A DNA stretch of 64,000 nucleotides. Source: JBNKHG01 sp050290225 (GTDB lineage Bacteria; Pseudomonadota; Gammaproteobacteria; Pseudomonadales; Cellvibrionaceae). Below the pieces are notes generated by a model. It saw only the letters and a list, made by a program, of their open reading frames with translations, searched no databases and had not been told where the DNA came from. Below are positions 61,097 to 64,000 of this stretch, in pieces. The DNA is taken from positions 62,001-126,000 of the forward strand of contig JBNKHG010000036.1 in the NCBI GenBank assembly GCA_050290225.1, in the 5' to 3' direction. Every line of letters begins with the position of its first letter. Position 1 is the first letter of the stretch. Made by a program: the position numbers and the translations under genes.

Positions 61097-62424
61097 GGTG
61101 AAACCTTTGTAGTCACCAGTTGCTGCAGATGGTCGAAGACGACCGCCGTCACACTGTCATACAGCGCCTCTCCGTTGACGAGCACCTCCATCATTCCGTC
61201 ACTGATTTCACGCACGAAAGCTTTCGCCAGCAGTGCACGCGCCTGCGGTAGATCGATTCCGCGGGAGCGTAGATAAAACAACGGGTCGGCTTCCAACTCG
61301 CCGGTGGTGCTACCGTGGCTGCACTTCACGTCATCGGCATAAATTTGCAACTCCGGCTTGCTGTCAATCTCCACATCCCGGGACAGCAACAAATTGCGGT
61401 TTACCTGCCGGGCATCGGTTTTCTGACCCGCCGGGTGCACGATGACTTTGCCGTTGAAGACACCGCACGCCCCTTTACCCAGTAATCCCTTATACAGGGT
61501 TCGACTGTGACAAGCTGGCGCCCGGTGATCGATGCGGATATGGTTGTCCACATGACCCCGATCACCAACCAGATAGAGACCCGCCAGATTACACTCGGCG
61601 TCGGGTGCGTTCAGTGCCACTAACAGATCATTGCGCAACAAGGCGCAATCGAGAGAAAAGGTCAAGGCGCGATAGTGACTGCCACGACCGCAGCGCACAT
61701 GGGTGCCGTGGATCAGGTGGTCGCACTCGGGTTGCTGCAACACCACCTGTGTCAGTCGCGCACTGTCTGCGACACTGACTTCGGTGAGCTGATTGATCAG
61801 GTGGCCGGCAGGACCGCCGAAAGCCTGCTGCATCAGTGTCATTCCCGCCCCTTCGCCAAGTTCAACCCATAACCGCGGCTGGGCGATTCGCGGCGGGGAG
61901 CCATCGGTCAACGACACGATCACCAGGGGATCTGCCAGGCACACATCGGAGTCCACTTCAATTACCAGCCCATCCTGGAAACAGGCGCCATTCAAAGCCG
62001 CGAACGGGTGGCGATCAAGCGTGGCAATGGCACCGATACGGTCTTGCAATTTCCGAGGGTGGTGGATCAGGGTGGTAGCCAGGCCGAGGACAGTCACGCC
62101 CGGCGGCAGTGCATCCAGTCGGGACAGTGAAGCGCTGAAACCGCCGTTGACCATGACCGCAAGGTGTTTCACTCCGGATAGCGCCGGCAGCGATACGGGG
62201 GCAGTTGTGTCCGGTGTCCTGTCGAGTTCGAATTCCCGTTGTATCAGGGATCGCACACTGGTGTATTTCCAGTCTTCGGTTTTACGTCCGGGCAACCCCT
62301 GCTTCCGGTACTCGGTCAGCGCGGCCTCGCGATAGTCACACAGCCAGTCGAGATGCGCTCCCGGCAGCACTCTACGGTCATGCGCAATACCGGTATCAAA
62401 ATCCCGCAAGGCAAAAGTGCTCAC
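61093..62424 (-). CDS. sufD: SUF scaffold subunit SufD
   Basis: 443 residues of the SufB/SufD family. GRKTEDWKYTSVRSLIQREF near the start, then the right-handed beta-helix core (HVDNHIRIDHRAPACHSRTL, YKGLLGKGACGVFNGKVIVH), and QKTDARQVNRNLLLSRDVEI with ADDVKCSHGSTTGELEADPL, FYLRSRGI near the C-terminus. It forms the SufBC2D scaffold on which Fe-S clusters are built. Its start overlaps the sufC stop by 4 bases and its stop overlaps the sufS start by 4 bases, which is tight translational coupling. Shows no break. Confidence 0.96.
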   Translation of the reverse strand: MSTFALRDFDTGIAHDRRVLPGAHLDWLCDYREAALTEYRKQGLPGRKTEDWKYTSVRSLIQREFELDRTPDTTAPVSLPALSGVKHLAVMVNGGFSASLSRLDALPPGVTVLGLATTLIHHPRKLQDRIGAIATLDRHPFAALNGACFQDGLVIEVDSDVCLADPLVIVSLTDGSPPRIAQPRLWVELGEGAGMTLMQQAFGGPAGHLINQLTEVSVADSARLTQVVLQQPECDHLIHGTHVRCGRGSHYRALTFSLDCALLRNDLLVALNAPDAECNLAGLYLVGDRGHVDNHIRIDHRAPACHSRTLYKGLLGKGACGVFNGKVIVHPAGQKTDARQVNRNLLLSRDVEIDSKPELQIYADDVKCSHGSTTGELEADPLFYLRSRGIDLPQARALLAKAFVREISDGMMEVLVNGEALYDSVTAVVFDHLQQLVTTKVSP

Positions 62425-63191
62425 GCCGTACCTCCCGCTGGTATGTCGACCTGATCGGCTACCCAGCCGTAACCTTTCTCCTCCAGGGTACGCGCCAGTT
62501 CGGCACCACCGGAGAGAGCGATGCGGCCGTCCGCCAGAATATGCACCCGGTCCGGGACCACATAATCCAGCAATCGCTGGTAGTGGGTTACCAGCACGAT
62601 GGCACGATCGGAGCTGCGCAGGCTGTTGATGCCTTTTGCCACGATGCGCAGGGCATCGATATCGAGACCTGAGTCGGTCTCGTCGAGAATGGCGAGCCGC
62701 GGTTCCAGAACCAGCATTTGCAGTATCTCATTGCGCTTCTTTTCGCCGCCGGAAAAATCGGCATTGACCGCGCGTTGCAAAAAGGCAGAGTCTATTTCCA
62801 CCTGCTGGAGGCGGGCATTCACCAGCTCCAGAAAATCCACCGCGTCGAGGGGCGTCTCTCCCCGGTGCTTTCGCACACTGTTGTAGGCGGTCTTGAGTAA
62901 CTGGATATTACTGACACCGGGGATTTCCACCGGGTATTGGAACGCCATAAAAATACCTTCCCGCGCTCGCTCTTCCGGGTTCATGTCTAATAGGTCACGA
63001 CCGCAGTAGGTCAGCGTATCGGCGCGCACGCGGTACTCTTCGCGTCCCGCCAGTACCCGTGCCAGGGTGCTCTTCCCAGAGCCATTGGGCCCCATCACAG
63101 CATGTACCTCACCGGTGTTCACCTGAAGGGTCAGTCCCTTGAGAATGTCGGTGTTTTCGACGGCCGCCCACAGGTTGCGAATTGTCAACAT
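62421..63191 (-). CDS. sufC: SUF ATPase SufC
   Basis: About 256 residues from ATG 63191 (MLTIRNLWAAVENTDILKGL). The longer frame to 63266 would add 25 residues that read through the repeat-rich spacer and is rejected. Walker A is VMGPNGSGKSTLARVLAG, the signature motif FSGGEKKRNEILQM, Walker B RLAILDETDSGLDIDAL, and the H-loop VLVTHYQRLLDYV. The ABC-type ATPase drives the SufBC2D scaffold. It overlaps sufD by 4 bases. It is separated from sufB by about 100 bases that include a 17-bp tandem duplication. Confidence 0.96.
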   Translation of the reverse strand: MLTIRNLWAAVENTDILKGLTLQVNTGEVHAVMGPNGSGKSTLARVLAGREEYRVRADTLTYCGRDLLDMNPEERAREGIFMAFQYPVEIPGVSNIQLLKTAYNSVRKHRGETPLDAVDFLELVNARLQQVEIDSAFLQRAVNADFSGGEKKRNEILQMLVLEPRLAILDETDSGLDIDALRIVAKGINSLRSSDRAIVLVTHYQRLLDYVVPDRVHILADGRIALSGGAELARTLEEKGYGWVADQVDIPAGGTA

Positions 63192-63254
63192 ATTGTCACC
63201 CGCACTCACTGATCGCTTTATCCTGCCTGCTTTCCGGTCTGTTATACGAACGCC

Positions 63255-63288
63255 CCTCCTGTCCAACCTCGCCTCCTGTCCAACCTCG
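63255..63288. repeat. 17-bp tandem duplication between sufB and sufC
   Basis: CCTCCTGTCCAACCTCG occurs twice without a gap (63255-63271 and 63272-63288), followed by a partial third copy. It lies in the short sufB-sufC spacer. It looks like a slippage duplication and may vary between strains. Confidence 0.85.
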
Positions 63289-63292
63289 CCAA

Positions 63293-64000
63293 CTATCCAA
63301 CTGCCTCTTCCAGACTCACTTCCAGCAACTTCTGTGCTTCCACGGCAAACTCCATCGGCAGTTTGTGAAAGACATCGCGACAGAATCCGTTCACGATCAT
63401 GGTAATAGCGGTCTCGGGCTCGATACCCCGCTGTCGGCAGTAAAAAAGTTGATCTTCGCCGATGCGGGTGGTGGTCGCTTCATGCTCGGTGCGGGCAGTC
63501 GGATTCTTGACCTCAATATAGGGGTAGGTATGCGCGCCACAGTCTTCACTCAGCAATAATGAGTCGCACTGAGTGTAGTTGCGTGCGTTGTCCGCTTTCG
63601 GGCTAATGCGCACGAGGCCTCGATAGCTGTTCTGCCCTCGCCCGGCCGAGATCCCCTTAGAGATAATTGTGCTGCGGGTGTCCCGACCGAGGTGAATCAT
63701 CTTGGTGCCGGTGTCCGCCTGTTGACGGTTGTTGGTCAACGCCACCGAATAGAATTCTCCTATGCTCCGATCACCCCGCAGAATCACACTGGGGTATTTC
63801 CAGGTGATGGCGGAACCGGTTTCCACCTGGGTCCAGGAGATATGGGAGCGGGCGCCCTTGCACAACCCGCGCTTGGTCACAAAGTTGTAGATGCCACCCC
63901 GTCCCTCGCGATCGCCCGGATACCAGTTTTGTACCGTGGAATATTTGATCTCGGCATCTTCGAGGGCGATCAGCTCCACCACCGCCGCGTGCAGCTGGTT
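63293..64000 (-). CDS. sufB: SUF scaffold subunit SufB, 5' part outside the window
   Basis: Minus-strand frame open to the window edge (NQLHAAVVELIALEDAEIKY in the last codons), so the N-terminal half of SufB (family ~480 residues) lies to the right. The visible ~235 residues are the C-terminal core: TVQNWYPGDREGRGGIYNFV, TQVETGSAITWKYPSVILRG, MIHLGRDTRSTIISKGISAG, CDSLLLSEDCGAHTYPYIEV and a final EHEATTTRIGEDQLFYCRQR. It is the first visible gene of the suf operon. The leader and any iscR/sufR-type regulator would be beyond the edge. Confidence 0.95.
   Translation of the reverse strand, partial: NQLHAAVVELIALEDAEIKYSTVQNWYPGDREGRGGIYNFVTKRGLCKGARSHISWTQVETGSAITWKYPSVILRGDRSIGEFYSVALTNNRQQADTGTKMIHLGRDTRSTIISKGISAGRGQNSYRGLVRISPKADNARNYTQCDSLLLSEDCGAHTYPYIEVKNPTARTEHEATTTRIGEDQLFYCRQRGIEPETAITMIVNGFCRDVFHKLPMEFAVEAQKLLEVSLEEAVG

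Overview
The window reads as chromosomal DNA of a marine, heterotrophic gammaproteobacterium, probably of the Cellvibrionales/Alteromonadales type. This is inferred from gene content: four TonB-dependent receptors, Na+-coupled transporters, a sulfatase and GH3 locus run by an ECF sigma/FecR pair, PutA, and a sufBCDSUT operon. No taxonomic marker gene is present. I saw no rRNA, tRNA or CRISPR array.

Layout. (1) 1-17.7 kb, amino-acid uptake and breakdown: two related TonB receptors (the first cut by the window edge), an NSS-family Na+ symporter, a broken proC-like gene, an Lrp/AsnC regulator next to putA, a LysR regulator, and a pipecolate/lysine-type set (PLP decarboxylase, ALDH7 dehydrogenase, FAD amine oxidase). 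(2) 17.7-19.7 kb: a tyrosine recombinase with a striking 13+6+13 bp palindrome just upstream of it, then gene-poor DNA. (3) 19.7-33.1 kb, a sulfated-glycan utilisation locus: ECF sigma, FecR, an STN-type TonB receptor, three sulfatases, a GH3 lipoprotein and a FucP-type sugar permease. (4) 33.4-42.4 kb: a PRPP synthetase-like gene, an AMP/thymidine phosphorylase-like gene, a PGPGW membrane protein, a P2-type cation ATPase, an AmrS-type radical SAM enzyme, a small protein and an archaeal-type adenosylhomocysteinase. (5) 42.5-43.3 kb: a frameshifted relative of the recombinase joined to the tail of an ISL3 transposase. (6) 43.6-57.7 kb, redox, iron and tricarboxylate uptake: two cytochrome b561 proteins, a PepSY/flavin/2Fe-2S reductase fusion, an OprB-like porin, a siderophore-type TonB receptor, a DASS symporter and a tctCBA operon next to a membrane-tethered TctC-LuxR fusion protein. 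(7) 58.2-64 kb: a TPR protein and the sufBCDSUT iron-sulfur operon, with sufB running off the right edge.

How it fits together. The glycan locus has the standard trans-envelope circuit: ligand-loaded receptor, FecR, ECF sigma. The receptor imports sulfated oligosaccharides, the sulfatases and GH3 enzyme trim them, and the MFS permease imports the sugar. The tricarboxylate region has two inner-membrane import routes (DASS and TTT) and an unusual candidate one-component sensor that fuses the TTT solute-binding fold through one membrane helix to a LuxR-type DNA-binding domain. That protein is my best candidate for an undescribed regulatory system. The recombinase palindrome and the two related recombinase genes bracketing about 24 kb of accessory genes are the next most interesting signals. 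All functions are inferred from sequence reading; no database search was possible.
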